From assembly GCA_051294375.1 (NCBI GenBank), contig JBJCIZ010000239.1, positions 6,157,074-6,221,073 on the forward strand: 64,000 nucleotides of DNA. Direction: 5' to 3'. This DNA comes from Paraspadella gotoi (Eukaryota > Chaetognatha). The notes under the pieces were generated by a model. It had not been told where the DNA came from, did not search any database, and was given only the letters and a program-made list of their open reading frames with translations. Both the position numbers and the translations under genes were made by a program. Below, one piece after another: positions 30,288 through 42,017 of this stretch; position 1 is the stretch's first letter; every line of letters begins with the position of its first letter.

Positions 30288-32824
30288 CAAAGAGAGAGAT
30301 ATAATCATCCTCTTACATTGTTGTGTTTTTAATCGTTTAACTTAAAAAAAACAAATATAAAACTATGATTATGGGTTTATATAGATGATAATTTTTAAAC
30401 ATGTTTTTTTTTTTGGTTGAACGTTAATTTTTATTTAGAAGGATAATTATAGTAAATCCGCTTGTGGTGACAACTTTGTTTTTCACGGCACCAGCGGGTA
30501 ATATTGGTTTCTCTACCAGATGATTAAATATACTTCGACTGAACTAATTGATAACAAAGTTTTAGCAGCAAATCGAGTACCAGTTTAGATTTCATTTATT
30601 TCGCGCTTTTGTCCACAGGCAATCTCGACCGCCAGCGGAGCCCGTCTATACTGGACGGATCCTTGCAGAACTCGCGGCGACCGAGGAAAGCAAAGCTACG
30701 CCCACGTTGCGGTCAAATACGGGGGACGCCACAGGCCGTCAATACGCCAGCGTGCCGACGCGCAAAAACATAATTGATACCGATCTTAATATTGTTTTTT
30801 TTTTCTGTCTATCTTGGTAGAATTGTGAATTGTATACATTTTTTTTTTAGCTAGTGGAAATAAAATATCGTGGAATAATTCGTGCCGGTTAAATCATAAT
30901 TTATTTTTCAAGAGTGTAAAGGTTAATAAGACATTTTATTCTCCCAAGCGAGGTAGTACGGTGCTGCGTTTCTCTACATATTGAGGGCGATTTGTTGAGA
31001 GGCACATTAACGTTAGTGTCCTCCCTCTGCCTCTGTTCAGTCTTTTAGAATCTTGCGGCTCGTCTTTGCTCTTAGTTTTCTGCTCTTTCTATCTGCTATT
31101 TACGCTTATCAACTTTCTTTCTATCTTTCTTTCTCTTTCATTGTTATTTCTCTTTCTCCACATTCTGCGTCCAACCTTAAAATTTAAGAATCAAACTTTT
31201 ATAGAAGTCCTTAAATTTATTCATTTTCTCGATTCATAAAAAAAATGAAATAATGTACGCCACTTCGCATCTCCAACCCTCCTCTTCTTTCCTCCTCCTC
31301 CTCCTCCTCCCTTCCCCCCTCCTCCTCCTCCTTCTTCCCCTCGTCCTCCTCGCCCCCTCACTCGATCGCCGGAGCGACAATGACCCTCGGCAAACTCCCC
31401 CATGTCGGCGCCCGCATCCGCCCACTCCTTCCGGTCCCGGAATCCCGAGAAATCTTGGACCGGAAATCGATGAACCGGGCACCTGATCGACGCAGCACCT
31501 GCCGACGTCGCCGCCGATACAGGCAGGCGCGTCGCCGACTGCCATCTGCCGGTATTTCCGGCGGAGATGCCGGAGGCAGACGCAAATGGGCCCCAAAAAC
31601 ATGGGCGGATAAACCTAATAAGGAGGGGGGGAAGTGTCGTCTTTATTTCGTCGTTATTATCGTCGTGCGTCGTCGTCGTCAGTCGTCGTCGTCGTTTATT
31701 TACCCAGAACCAAAACCGAAACCAAAATGGTAACACCAATGTAAAAATTATAAATATTCCATATTAATAAATAAGTTATGTGCCCTCTGACTGAAGCAGG
31801 CTTTGCTGGCTCTTAAGGCCATCCATCACTCTTATAAAGAATAATGACATAGCAGGGCCCTGTAAGCATTCAATCAGACTGCTCTCAACAGTCTCTACTC
31901 GTTTATTCATTCTCAGAGTGCCACAAGACGGACGTGACGACGACGAACAGAGAACGACAACGAAGACGATGACAAAACGGAGACAAAAGTCGACGACGAC
32001 GACGACTAAGACGCAGAGAAAAATGACAACGAAGATGACGAACGACACGAACAACGAACACAAACGACTAACGACGACGACGCGAACGACGACGACGACG
32101 GACGACGACCCCCTACCTGCGAAGTGATCGTCTTTAGAGCGGAAATCCAAGTCAAGCAAACGCGAGTCCAGCAAGCCAGCAGGCGACTGGACCAGGCGGG
32201 CCTGGAGAACGTCGAAGGGCGTGGGACAAAGAAATAATTGAGCGGTAGGAAAAGGAACAGGAAAGGAGATGAGAAAGAAAAGGGAGGAAAAAAATGGAGA
32301 TGTATGGGGAGGAAGAAGAGAGAGTAAGAAGAAAAGTAAGAAGATGGCGGGAAAGAAAGAAAGAAAAGTTGAACAATGAAAGAAAAAAGAGTAATTTTGT
32401 TAAAAAATGTAAGTTTAAAACATTTTTAAGCCTTAAGTTGAAGTGGGAAAAAAAAATTAAGAAACGTTCCCGAGGAATCCTAATCGCATCAGTTTATTTA
32501 AAACAAAATACAAACAAACAACAAAAAATAAAACAAAATAAAAAAACAAAACAAAACAAACAAAATATAAACCCAAGCAAACAAAACAAAACAAAAGCAA
32601 ACAACACAAACAAAACTAAACAAAACAAACCAAACAAACAAAAACATCCAAAACAAACCCAAAAAAATTAAAAAACAAAAACAAATAATAAAACAAGAAA
32701 GATATCCACCTAAACCTTCCTCCTCTTCCATTCCTCCTCGCTCCTCTTCTCCCCAATTCCTACTCTTCTCTTTTCCCCCGAACTTCCGGTTTAGAGCCAA
32801 CGCCCTCTTTTTCGGTCTTCCCCG

Positions 32825-33125
32825 GCGCCGCCGCCGTCGCCGAAGACCTTTTCCGGAAGAATCTTCCGGCGCCGGGACTCGTCAGCGGCACCTTCGTTCG
32901 CCGGCTGGCGACCTACCGCCGGCCGCCCGGCGTGTTCCTTCCACCGCGGCCGCGGGCCAGCCTTTGAAGGCGCCGCCACCGGCCCCATCGGCGCCGCCGA
33001 CCCCGCCGACATCGCAGTCGACGATCCGGCGCGAAGAGGATTTGTCCGAACAGGCTGCACGCCGCCGGGCGCCTGCTAACGGTCGGAGTCGGAAGGCGGG
33101 AAGCTGCCCAACTGTCGGGCCCGAT
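32825..33125 (-). pseudogene. Noisy copy of the Pro/Ala-rich exon at 27695-27936
   Basis: Same order of segments (VRTNPL..., SAGSAAPMGPVAAPSK) but broken by several one-base insertions. The breaks look like read errors, not evolution. Confidence 0.6.
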
Positions 33126-33994
33126 ATAAATAAAATAAAAATAATAAATAAGTATTTATAAAAGTTATTAAATTTAATAAATTGAGAAATTAACCAAATT
33201 AATAAATGAATAAATGAATTAATTGATAAATAAAGCACAGTTTGAGCAAACAGATGTCGAATCTGTGCCTACGATAATTAATAATTAATTAATCGATTAC
33301 ATTAATTTAATTAATTAATTAATTAATTTAAATATGTAATAATTAAATTTTAAATTTATATTCAACTTATCATCAAAGTCGATGATCCTAAAAATTGGGT
33401 TAGGACAGTAATTATATGTGTTTGTTATGCCATTTTATCAAAAAAACAAACAAATATCCTTTATTTTATTTTATGTCTCGCTTGTCTCTCTCGACTCTCA
33501 CTCTTCTCTCTCTCATCTCCTCTCTTTTTATGAATTGAGACGAAATCTTTATGCTTTATTAAGATTTTTTTTAAGGAACTTGCATCATTTTTTGTTCACA
33601 TTAATTAATTAATTAATTAACTAAATTAATTAAATAAACATTTTATTAGTAATCATTAATATAAAGATTCAAGTATATGTGACTTATGTTTTTTTCCATC
33701 TAAACTTGCATTTCCACTGGGGCAAACAAATTCTCCGTCAAACTTTATATAATTATTATATATTAAATAATATTTAAAAAAAGCTTCAGTGCCCCAAACA
33801 CCTATGAACTAATCAAAAAGGTTACAATGAAAATCGAATTTAGTAGTAAAAGGAAAAAAAATTTAAAGAGAACTAGGAAGTTAGAAAAAGTGTTCAATTT
33901 TGGGGCCCGCCTTACATAGATATTTAGGTCGGAACAGGTTGAAACTATGAAGTTCTCTCAATGGTTAATGGTTAATTTGGTTTAAGCCGACTAT

Positions 33995-34125
33995 TAAATA
34001 ATTATCTTTGTAAGAGTGATGGAGGCCTTAAACCACGCACAAAGCCTGTCCAAAGTCAGGGGCAAGATAGCTTATTATTAAATGAATGGATAATTTTATA
34101 TTGGGTTGTACCCAATTTCATAAAT
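33995..34125 (+). repeat. 335-bp dispersed repeat, partial
   Basis: TTTGTAAGAGTGATGGAGGCC, GTCAGGGGCAAGATAGC and the end TTGGGTTGTACCCAATTTCA. Confidence 0.75.
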
Positions 34126-34809
34126 ATGAAAATAAAATAATATTTTTTAAATTTTTGCTTATCAAATTTTTTTTTAGATTCTAGATAGAGCTTTTAAAAA
34201 GTTAGATAAAGTTAATTTAATCACAACTGCGGTTTTTATTTGTTTTATTTATGAAAAATTAAAAAAAATAAAATTCCGACCCAATAATGATGATGTATGA
34301 TAATTTTTTAAGGTTTTTTCTATTTTTAACGACAAAATTTATTGTCAAAAATTTGAAAAAAAATATAGTAGCTGACGTTCATGTTAACTTCTTAAGCTTC
34401 TACAATAACAGAGAACCCTGGTTAAATATTGTCGCGTGTTTCAAGTTTCCAAAAATCGTTGCTCTTTTTGCCTAAAAACGTTTAACTAATAATATCTTAA
34501 GTGAAAGAAACTTACCATGTTGTGAGAGAAAAGTAGGAATTAATATGAGTTAGTTTTCAAAGGCTTTAAACGAAGCGTGAAGCAGGTTTGTTTTAAATGT
34601 TTCTTTACTTGATTTAATTTTAATATTAAGGTTTTTAATTAATTCGTTTATATTATCTTTTTTATAGTCCAGCGTAAATGCCGTTACAATGCGTTTCTAT
34701 GTCGTTCAATGCCGTTCAATGCCTTTCACATGCGTTTGTATCTCAATTGCTTCTACATTTGGTTTGATTAACAATGTAAAAATTACTTCGGACATTTATT
34801 TCGGACTCC

Positions 34810-34827
34810 TCTCTCTTTCTTCTCTCC

Positions 34828-34867
<40 letters not shown>

Positions 34868-35085
34868 ATCTCTCTCTCTCTGCTCTCTCTCTCTACTCTT
34901 TGCAATTGCAACGATCCTTATGCCTCATTTTTCCTGCTCTCTCTCTCTCTTTGCAATTGCGACGATCCGCTATGTTCCATTTTTCTGGTCTCTCTCTCTC
35001 ATCGTCTCTCTCTCTCTCATCATCTCTGCTCTCTCTCTCATCTCATCTCTCTCTAGTTCTCTCTCTCTCCTCTCTCTCTCTCTCT
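34810..35085. repeat. CT-rich tract with an inner repeat TTTGCAATTGC(A/G)ACGATCC
   Basis: The inner word occurs at 34898 and 34951, separated by CT runs and followed by ATG(C/T)...CATTTTTC. Confidence 0.75.
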
Positions 35086-35931
35086 CATAAATAATAAAGA
35101 TTCAAGTAATGTAAACTTATGTTTTTTCGCATATTAAACTCATTTCCACTGGCACAATTTCGCGTCAAAACTTTATATTCTAGGCTTCTTCACACACCTT
35201 GTCCTACCCGGCTGCACAAAATTTCATCTGCATGCATATTATGGTTACAATAAGTAAAAAGATTCAGTAAATGTGACTCATATTTTTTATCATTTAAACT
35301 AATTTTTCACTCGTGACGTTTCCACCGAACCTTTATATCAAAGCATCGTTAACACATTTTTCTACGCCACACAAAAAAAATTTGAACTCAATCTATCCAT
35401 AGCCAAATTTATGATTAATTAGAGTAACTTATTGGTTATAAAATAATTAAAAATATTTTAGGTAAATGCCGACTATATGTTTTTTCTATCCTCTTAAACT
35501 CACACGTTCCGTCGAACTTTATATCCAGCTTTATCACTACAGCATTTCCTACCCACACACAAAAATTTCTTTCCAATCAATACCAGCCAAATGCACGAAG
35601 TTTATTGGAGCTTTTTGCTAAAAGGTGGGACGGATGGACGGATTGATTGACTGATTAATATAATTATTGATTAATTAATTAACTAATTGATTAATTAACT
35701 GATTAATTATTTGATTTATTAATGACAATCCCTGCATATACATTTAATAATAAAAGGAAAAAGATCGATAATCAACTTAGTGAATACAGGTTTTTTTTGT
35801 TTTTCCATTTAAAACTCATTTCCACTCAAAAGGATACATCGGGAAAAACTTGGTTTCCTGTTCAATCACACACTTTTCTACTCAGCATACAAAATTCCAA
35901 AGGTCAATCGATAATTAAGTGGTAATAGCTA

Positions 35932-36416
35932 ACTTGGTTCAACTTGGCCATAATTTAAGTCAAACTTGCATAATTTGGTCAAACCTGACATAATTTGGTT
36001 AAACTGACATAGATTTGGTTGCAACTGACATAATTTGGTCACTGACATAATTTGTCAACTGACATAATTTGGATCAACTGACATAATTTGGTCAAACTGA
36101 ACATATATTTGGGTCAACTGACATAATTTGATCAATTAAGATGAATTTGGTCCAACCGGCAATAATGGCAACGTGGCATAATTTTATCAACTTGCCTAAA
36201 TTTGGTCAACTAGCATAAATTTAGGTCAACCTGGCATAATTTGGTCACTGGCATGATTTTGGTCAACAGGCAAATATTTGGTCCAACAGGCAATAATTTT
36301 GGTCAACTTGCAGAACCTTGATCAACTTGCAGAATTTGGTGCAACTGGCATATATTTGGTGACTTTAAGAATTTGGCTGCAACTGGCATATTTTTGTCAA
36401 TATGGCATAATTATGG
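35932..36416. repeat. Minisatellite with an 18-bp unit
   Basis: About 25 units of ACATAATTTGGTCAACTG with indels; later units change to GGCATAATTTGGTCAAC. The blur is at least partly read error. Confidence 0.8.
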
Positions 36417-36515
36417 GTAATCAAATCAATCAATCAATCAATCGAATCCAATCAATCAATCAATCAATCATCAAATCAATCAATCAATCAATAAGTCAAT
36501 CAATCAGAGAAGAGA
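36417..36515. repeat. AATC microsatellite
   Basis: About 20 AATC units directly after the minisatellite. Confidence 0.85.
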
Positions 36516-36719
36516 GAAGAGAGAGAAATCTTTAAATCCAAATAAACATGTGTCTTTTGGTTTTTGCTAGACTTTGAACTACTTTTCCACTCCTACGATT
36601 CCCATCAAAAAATTTATATCCAGCTTTATCAACATACTAGCTTTCCTACCGTCACCACACAAATTCCATTTTCGATTTATCTATCCAATTTTTAATAAAC
36701 AATTATAAATTATGAGTAA

Positions 36720-37735
36720 ATTTAAGTAAAAATACTTTAAGGTCCGGGAATCACTCAATTCAAATTATAATTAGCCTAAAACGAGGCTCGGATTTCGAAA
36801 GGAGAGCTCTGACGATTCCCGGAAAATGTATTCACTTTACTATTTTTTCAAGGGCCGTCAATCGTTTTTATTGGATTGTTACTATTTGATAAATAAAGAA
36901 ACCTATTTGAAGAGTTGCAGACCAATAATCTGTGTATATGGCGGTTTCTCATAAAAATTTGGCATGAATTACTTTTAAGGTCACTAACGTCCAATTCTAA
37001 TGAAGATATTTTCAAAAAATTTTGCCTTCCTTCATATAAAATTTGAATTATTTTAATCAATTTTTGGGAAATTATAATTCCCTGATATACTTGAAACGAA
37101 AAACAATTTTTCAAAAAACGCGCGTCATAGGATCTCTCCCACCGTTTCCTTTCTTGCCCAAGATATTTTTTCTTCAAGAAGAGTCAAAACGGTTATGAAA
37201 GCTTGCAACTCTTCGTTTTTTAACTTCACTTTTCGTCAAGAAAGTTATAATTCTGTACTCATTAAAACTCATTAAACATTTACATAAAGTAAAAAGGTCA
37301 AAATTGAAATAAATTCGATAAAGTTGTTTTTTAAACAATCATAAATACTCCATGAAAGTATAAACAAAACCGTCCTGGAAAATGTGAAGAAGTAGTTTGT
37401 TTTAGACTTATTAGTGATACAACCTCCATGTATGTACTTGTAACCAAAGGAAGAAATTAAATATAAGAAGTAGAAATTGAGTTTAACTGTAAAAGAATGC
37501 AAGTTTTAAAGTTAAATTTAGTTGTACGAAAATTTAGCTTACATTATAAAAAAATATTTTTTTCCTGAAATCTAGTTTTAACGCGAAAGAAAAAATTTTG
37601 TTTTAATTTTTATGAACATTTTTAGGTAGATTTTTAAAAAGTGTTGAACAATTTTTATAGAAAAAACCTCTGTACAGGATATGAAGAAAAATGATTAAGA
37701 TACAGTAAATTAAGATTCTACAATTTTAATGGGTT
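36720..37735. other. Cleaner AT-rich segment, no supported gene
   Basis: A 109-codon minus frame (36848-37177) begins at a non-ATG codon with no clear acceptor. It reads WERSYDARFLKNCFSFQVYQ and ends SNNPIKTIDGP. It could be an old mobile-element fragment. I do not call it. Confidence 0.3.
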
Positions 37736-38091
37736 GAGTGATCCCTGGCCTTAAAGTAAATATGACTTTTGTTTTTTCCATTTTAACTGCATTTCCACTG
37801 CACGATTCCAATCGAAACTTTATATCCAGCTCAATCTCACACTTCCCTACCATCATACAAAAATTTGCAAGTCAATTGCCGCTAGTCCACATCAAATTGA
37901 GCAATTGGCGTTCAAATTAGTGAATATAGTTTTTTGTTTTTTTTTTCCATTTAAACAATTCACCTCGCACACGATTCCCTCAAAACTTCATATCCATCTG
38001 CGAATGCACACTGTTTCCTTACCACACACAAATATTTCATACCAATCCCATCCATCGCAATCACGAGTAATCTGGAGTTTCTTTGCTAAGG

Positions 38092-38215
38092 TGGGACGGA
38101 ACGGACGGACGGACGGGACGGACCGGACGGACGGACGGGCGGACGGGACGGACGGACGGACGGACGGACGGACGGACGGACGGACGGACGGAACAGACAG
38201 ACGGACGGACGAGAC
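38092..38215. repeat. GGAC microsatellite
   Basis: About 28 GGAC units; Gly/Arg/Thr/Asp frames on plus and Ser/Val/Arg/Pro frames on minus are translations of it. Confidence 0.95.
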
Positions 38216-38317
38216 ACCCATCGTTTTTTTTTTGCATAATTTAGTCATAATTCGATGTTCTGCATAATAATAAGTGTGGTGCCCGACAATATTTGAGGGG
38301 GCGGACCGACGGACCGA

Positions 38318-38460
38318 AAAGTAATAAATAATAAATAAAATAAAATAAATAAATAATAAATAAATAAATAAATATAATAATAAATAAATAAGATAATTAA
38401 ATGTATAAATAAATAAATAATTTAAATTAGTTTAATTAATTAATTGAAATAAAATAAATA
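38318..38460. repeat. AAAT microsatellite (right edge of the 5.2-kb insertion)
   Basis: AATAAAT units that continue into sequence collinear with 28200 onward. Confidence 0.85.
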
Positions 38461-39149
38461 ACCCTGTCTGCTCGAAGGTCCGTCGATGACTCCGCATTGC
38501 CATTCGCGCCTGTTCGTCGGCACCAAACAACAACAACAAAAAATATTATTTTATTATAATTCTATTATATTATTTATATTATTTTTAGTTGTACTCCGCG
38601 GTGAAACTTCATAGTTAAACCGTCGGGTCGGTCGGTTCGTCCGTCTTGTCTGTCATGTCCATCGGACCTATCGCAACTTTACGTTTAAAAATGCTGCTAA
38701 ATCGGGTAATACTAGTAAACATAGTAATACAATACTTTATTAAATATCGGTTAATATATAGCTTTTTGAACAAATCGAATCACGTGACGCTCTCTCTGCT
38801 CGATCGCCACGCCCCCTTCCTCTAACTCAACCGTAAGGGGTGAAGGTCGCCGGTTTTGAGAGTTGGTCGATTTGGACGAGGTGAAGCGAGAATTTGCGAT
38901 AGGGGCACTAATGAGGGAGAGGAGGAGGAGGAGGAAAGAATGAAGAAGAAAAGGAAGGATGAACAACGATGACGATGACTGACGAATATGATGACGACAA
39001 CGACTACGACGAGGACGAACGAAGGATGACGACGAACGACGACGACGACGATGACTGACAAAAGACCAAGAGAATAACCGAACGCGCCACGATTAACAGC
39101 GAACGAAAAACGACGACGACATAACACGACGAACCGACTCGACGACCCC

Positions 39150-39430
39150 TAGTCGTCAAAGTCCAGAACGCTTCTCCCAAACCCGATCCTCCGGTCACTC
39201 GATCTCCCCCCAGCCTTTCACTTCCTTCCAAACTGCAGGCCGCTGCCGCAGCTCTCGCGTCGAACTTCTTCGCGCAGAAAGCTGCCGCGGCGGGCCGCTG
39301 AGGCGGGACGAACGCCGACCGCGGAGCGCTCGACCGGTGCGTGTCGCGCTTCGGCACGGGCATTCCTAGTCTCGCCGGGCGACGGAAACGCGTCGCGCAA
39401 GGGGCGACGAGAGGTAGACCGTCTTTTCGT
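39150..39430 (-). pseudogene. Noisy copy of the Cys-module exon, with its intact acceptor
   Basis: The acceptor ATACACTCCTCAG|ACG at 39430 is preceded on minus by a long CT tract. It gives RKDGLPLVAPCATR in phase 2, then frameshifts relative to 28885-29107. It supplies the 5' end that the draft copy loses in the gap. Confidence 0.55.
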
Positions 39431-39440
39431 CTGAGGAGTG

Positions 39441-39442
<2 letters not shown>

Positions 39443-39478
<36 letters not shown>

Positions 39479-39504
39479 GAGAGAGAGAGAGAGAAAGAGA
39501 GAGA

Positions 39505-39560
<56 letters not shown>

Positions 39561-39564
39561 AGAG
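39443..39564. repeat. GA microsatellite
   Basis: About 60 GA units with minor breaks; it serves as the pyrimidine tract of the exon acceptor on minus. Confidence 0.95.
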
Positions 39565-40361
39565 CACGACCACGACCTTCACTCTTGAGTATCAGATATG
39601 GAGAGCTCGAGAGACTCGAAGTAATGAGATGGGAGAAATGATGACTAAAGCGAATGAAGAGATGACATTTATCACGGCTATTTATCAAATAATGTTTTTT
39701 TTATCTAATCTTGCTAATACCCCTTGTAGCCGACCTTCTACTTCATTTTCTAGCGATGCTATCGTTTTGTCTTTGAAAAAAAATTTTTTTTTAAGGCATT
39801 GCAATAGTAAATCGCTATTTAAGGATATATTGGTATGAAAACGCCCGAGCATATTTTCAAACTCAAGGAAAATTAATTTTTAAACCGGCGAATCTATTTT
39901 AATAATTGATATGAATAAATGTACGACCTTAAGCAGCGATAAGACAAGCAATAAACGAAACGAAATAATTGAAGATAAATATTTTAAGAAAACATTTTTA
40001 ATTTAGTGGTTATGGATTATGTTCATTGTTCACTGGATTATGTTTATATGATATAAAAAATTAAAAATGAAGTTTTAACTTCGAACGTAAACGGGGTATT
40101 TTTTTTCTCATAAATATAAGCCCTATTCTACCTAAGATTCCGAACCCGGAAAATTCCAGATTCCCTCTCATAACCTGACCTCATCATCCACTCACACCGA
40201 AAAAACTCTTACCCGCAGCTGACCGAAGAGGCCCGCGCCTTATTCTTCTGATTCACGCACTACGGTTGTCTTCGCACCGCGCGGCAACTGGATTGACGTT
40301 ATACGGTATGATTAATACTAAGAATCATCTATCATTTAATAAATAAGCTGTGTTGAGAGAT

Positions 40362-40448
40362 GACGAGGAGAGAGAGAGAGAGAGAGAGAGATGAGAAGAG
40401 AGAGAGAGAGAAGAGAGAGAGAGAAGAGAGCAGAGAGAGAGAGAGAGG
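40362..40448. repeat. GA microsatellite
   Basis: GA run next to the 335-bp repeat at 40445-40690. Confidence 0.9.
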
Positions 40449-40709
40449 TCTCTCAATAAAGCTGTTCGCAATTAGACTCTCCTCTCTACATCGTTGTTTA
40501 TTCACTTCTACGGTACCTCTGGCTTTTTCTCTATCAATGGAGTGGTATAATAATCATTACATTCAATAACACAGTTAATGTCAATTGTATGAGACCATCC
40601 CTTAACTATTAATATCGGAGAATACTTATTATTGAACTCCGCACTGGCAACAAGGAATAACAACGGAAGTGAATTTTAAGAGAGATTGGGTAACAGACAA
40701 TCATAAAAG

Positions 40710-41110
40710 ATGTGATGCGCATTCATTTTAATAAATTAAGTGGGCTATCTTGCCGGCGCTGACGTTTGGAAAGGCTTCTGGTCGCTTATAATATTATATG
40801 GTATATCACTATTCTAACCGTTAGCGATTCGATATAAAAATTAATTCCATCTAAAAACGCCGATGATTGTCCCACAACAGCGTAAAGTATTTAAAACTAT
40901 TAAAAACTATAGTTGATGAGCTTTAGATTAGCTATGAGACACTCGATATAAGAATATGTGCAATATCTAAAAACCACCCACATTTCACCACACCTCTAAT
41001 GACAAGTATTTAAAACTATTAAAATAAAGGTTGGCATGAGGACCTTTAGATTAGTTAGCTATCAGATATAAAATATTAATGTCTAAAAAACCATATTTTT
41101 CCCACAATGT
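40710..41110. repeat. Diverged tandem pair around a partial dispersed repeat
   Basis: 40720-40790 has GGGCTATCTTGCC, a piece of the 335-bp repeat. The segments 40880-40985 and 41000-41095 share AAGTATTTAAAACTATTAAAA and CTTTAGATTAG...CTAT, a tandem duplication of about 120 bp. Confidence 0.5.
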
Positions 41111-41117
41111 AATTGAG

Positions 41118-41373
41118 CGCCGACCGTAAAGTGTGCAAACTCCCAGGCGTCGCTATCGTTTTGTCCGTTGCGTCTTCCTTAAACAAGGCGTTCGGCTCTC
41201 ATCTTCGAGAGCGCTTCTTCCCACTGAGAGAGATCGTTTCGTCGGAGCTGAAAACGAAAGCAGGGCGGAACAACAAAAGGGAACGAAAGGGAAACCGATT
41301 GGAGGAAACAAAAAGGAAGGAAATTAGAGAGACGACGCGAAAACATAGGACGGTACAAAGGACGAAAAAATAA
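41118..41373 (+). CDS. Candidate plus-strand exon inside the minus-strand locus
   Basis: After TTTTTCCCACAATGTAATTGAG| the frame reads ADRKVCKLPGVAIVLSVASS, then LNKAFGSHLRERFFPLREIV, then a basic Lys/Arg tail to TAA at 41371-41373. A donor ACG|GTACAAAG at 41353 is an alternative end. The first 50 residues look like real protein. No family recognised; no neighbour exon was linked. Confidence 0.35.
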
Positions 41374-41377
41374 AGAG

Positions 41378-41388
41378 AGAGAGAGATG

Positions 41389-41440
<52 letters not shown>

Positions 41441-41445
41441 GGATA
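41378..41445. repeat. GA microsatellite
   Basis: GA run followed by CT-rich sequence at 41630-41820. Confidence 0.9.
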
Positions 41446-41827
41446 GTGAAAGAGAGTGAGGCTGGCTAGGAGGTAAGACGTAGAGAGAGAGATGAAGAAG
41501 AAAAAACCGAGAAATAACATATCATAAATTAGTTTTTCTCCTTCTGTCTATGCATTTGCTCATTTATCATATTAATTGATTAATTGACTAATATAATTTC
41601 AGTTTGCCCATTTGCAATTTATGTTTCTCTCTCTCGGTCTCTCTACTCTCTCTCTCTACATGCTCCTCTCTCTCTCTCTCCACTCTTTCTCGATCTTCTC
41701 GTGTCATCTCTCTCTCTCTCTCGTGTCAACTCTTCTTGCTGTCTCCGTCCTGTGGTCTCGGTGGATTTCATGTCGGTCACACTTTGATTCTCTTCGGTCT
41801 TCTCTCTCTCTCTCTTTCGACACTCAC

Positions 41828-42017
41828 CCCGCCCCGCACAATTCCGAGCAGTCCGCCTCGCATACGATCTTCCCGATGCGGACCGCTACGTCGTCCTTCT
41901 CGTACGTGACGACCTCGCACGGACAACCGGACGACGGCGTCTCTACCGGCGCCTTCTCGTCCGGCGCTCCTCCGCCCGGCGCCACGCTCCGGCGCGCCTT
42001 GGCGGTTTTTCGGCCGC
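41828..42017 (-). CDS. Cys-module exon, best preserved
   Basis: The acceptor is CTCTCAACTAAAG|GC and the donor GCGGG|GTGAGT; phases 1 and 2. It reads ARRSVAPGGGAPDEKAPVET, then PSSGCPCEVVTYEKDDVAVR, then IGKIVCEADCSELCGAG. Five Cys: CxC, then C-x3-C-x3-C. The phase 2 exit matches the acceptor at 39430. Confidence 0.65.

Larger units (their letters stand above)
33680..38095 (+). repeat. Direct-repeat family of about 150-190 bp, eight or more dispersed copies
   Basis: Copies start near 33680, 35100, 35265, 35455, 35775, 36530, 37735 and 37920. Each has a TTTTTTCCATTTAAACTCATT-like start (allowing errors), CACTCGCACGATTCC, AACTTTATATCCAGCTTTATC and TCCTACCACACACAAA. Two copies end at GGTGGGACGG before GGAC repeats (35630, 38090). 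It exists only in the inserted 5.2 kb. No family recognised. Confidence 0.65.
30288..40710 (+). repeat. Gap-filled, unpolished second version of 25.66-30.26 kb (probable assembly duplication)
   Basis: Collinear blocks: 30296-31240 with 25665-26437; 31495-33130 with 26448-27960; 38445-39420 with 28205-29107; 39800-40305 with 29413-29887; 40445-40690 with 30054-30262. Differences are mostly single-base insertions. It fills the N gaps of the first version and adds about 5.2 kb (33.13-38.33 kb). Exons in it are frameshifted and should not be counted as extra genes. Confidence 0.85.

Noticed and set aside
36848-37177. 109-codon minus-strand ORF in the inserted 5.2 kb
   Set aside because: Non-ATG start, AT-rich, unpolished sequence; may be a transposon fragment but nothing identifies it.
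38092-38248. Ser/Val/Arg/Pro minus-strand ORF that could look like a heptad repeat
   Set aside because: GGAC microsatellite.
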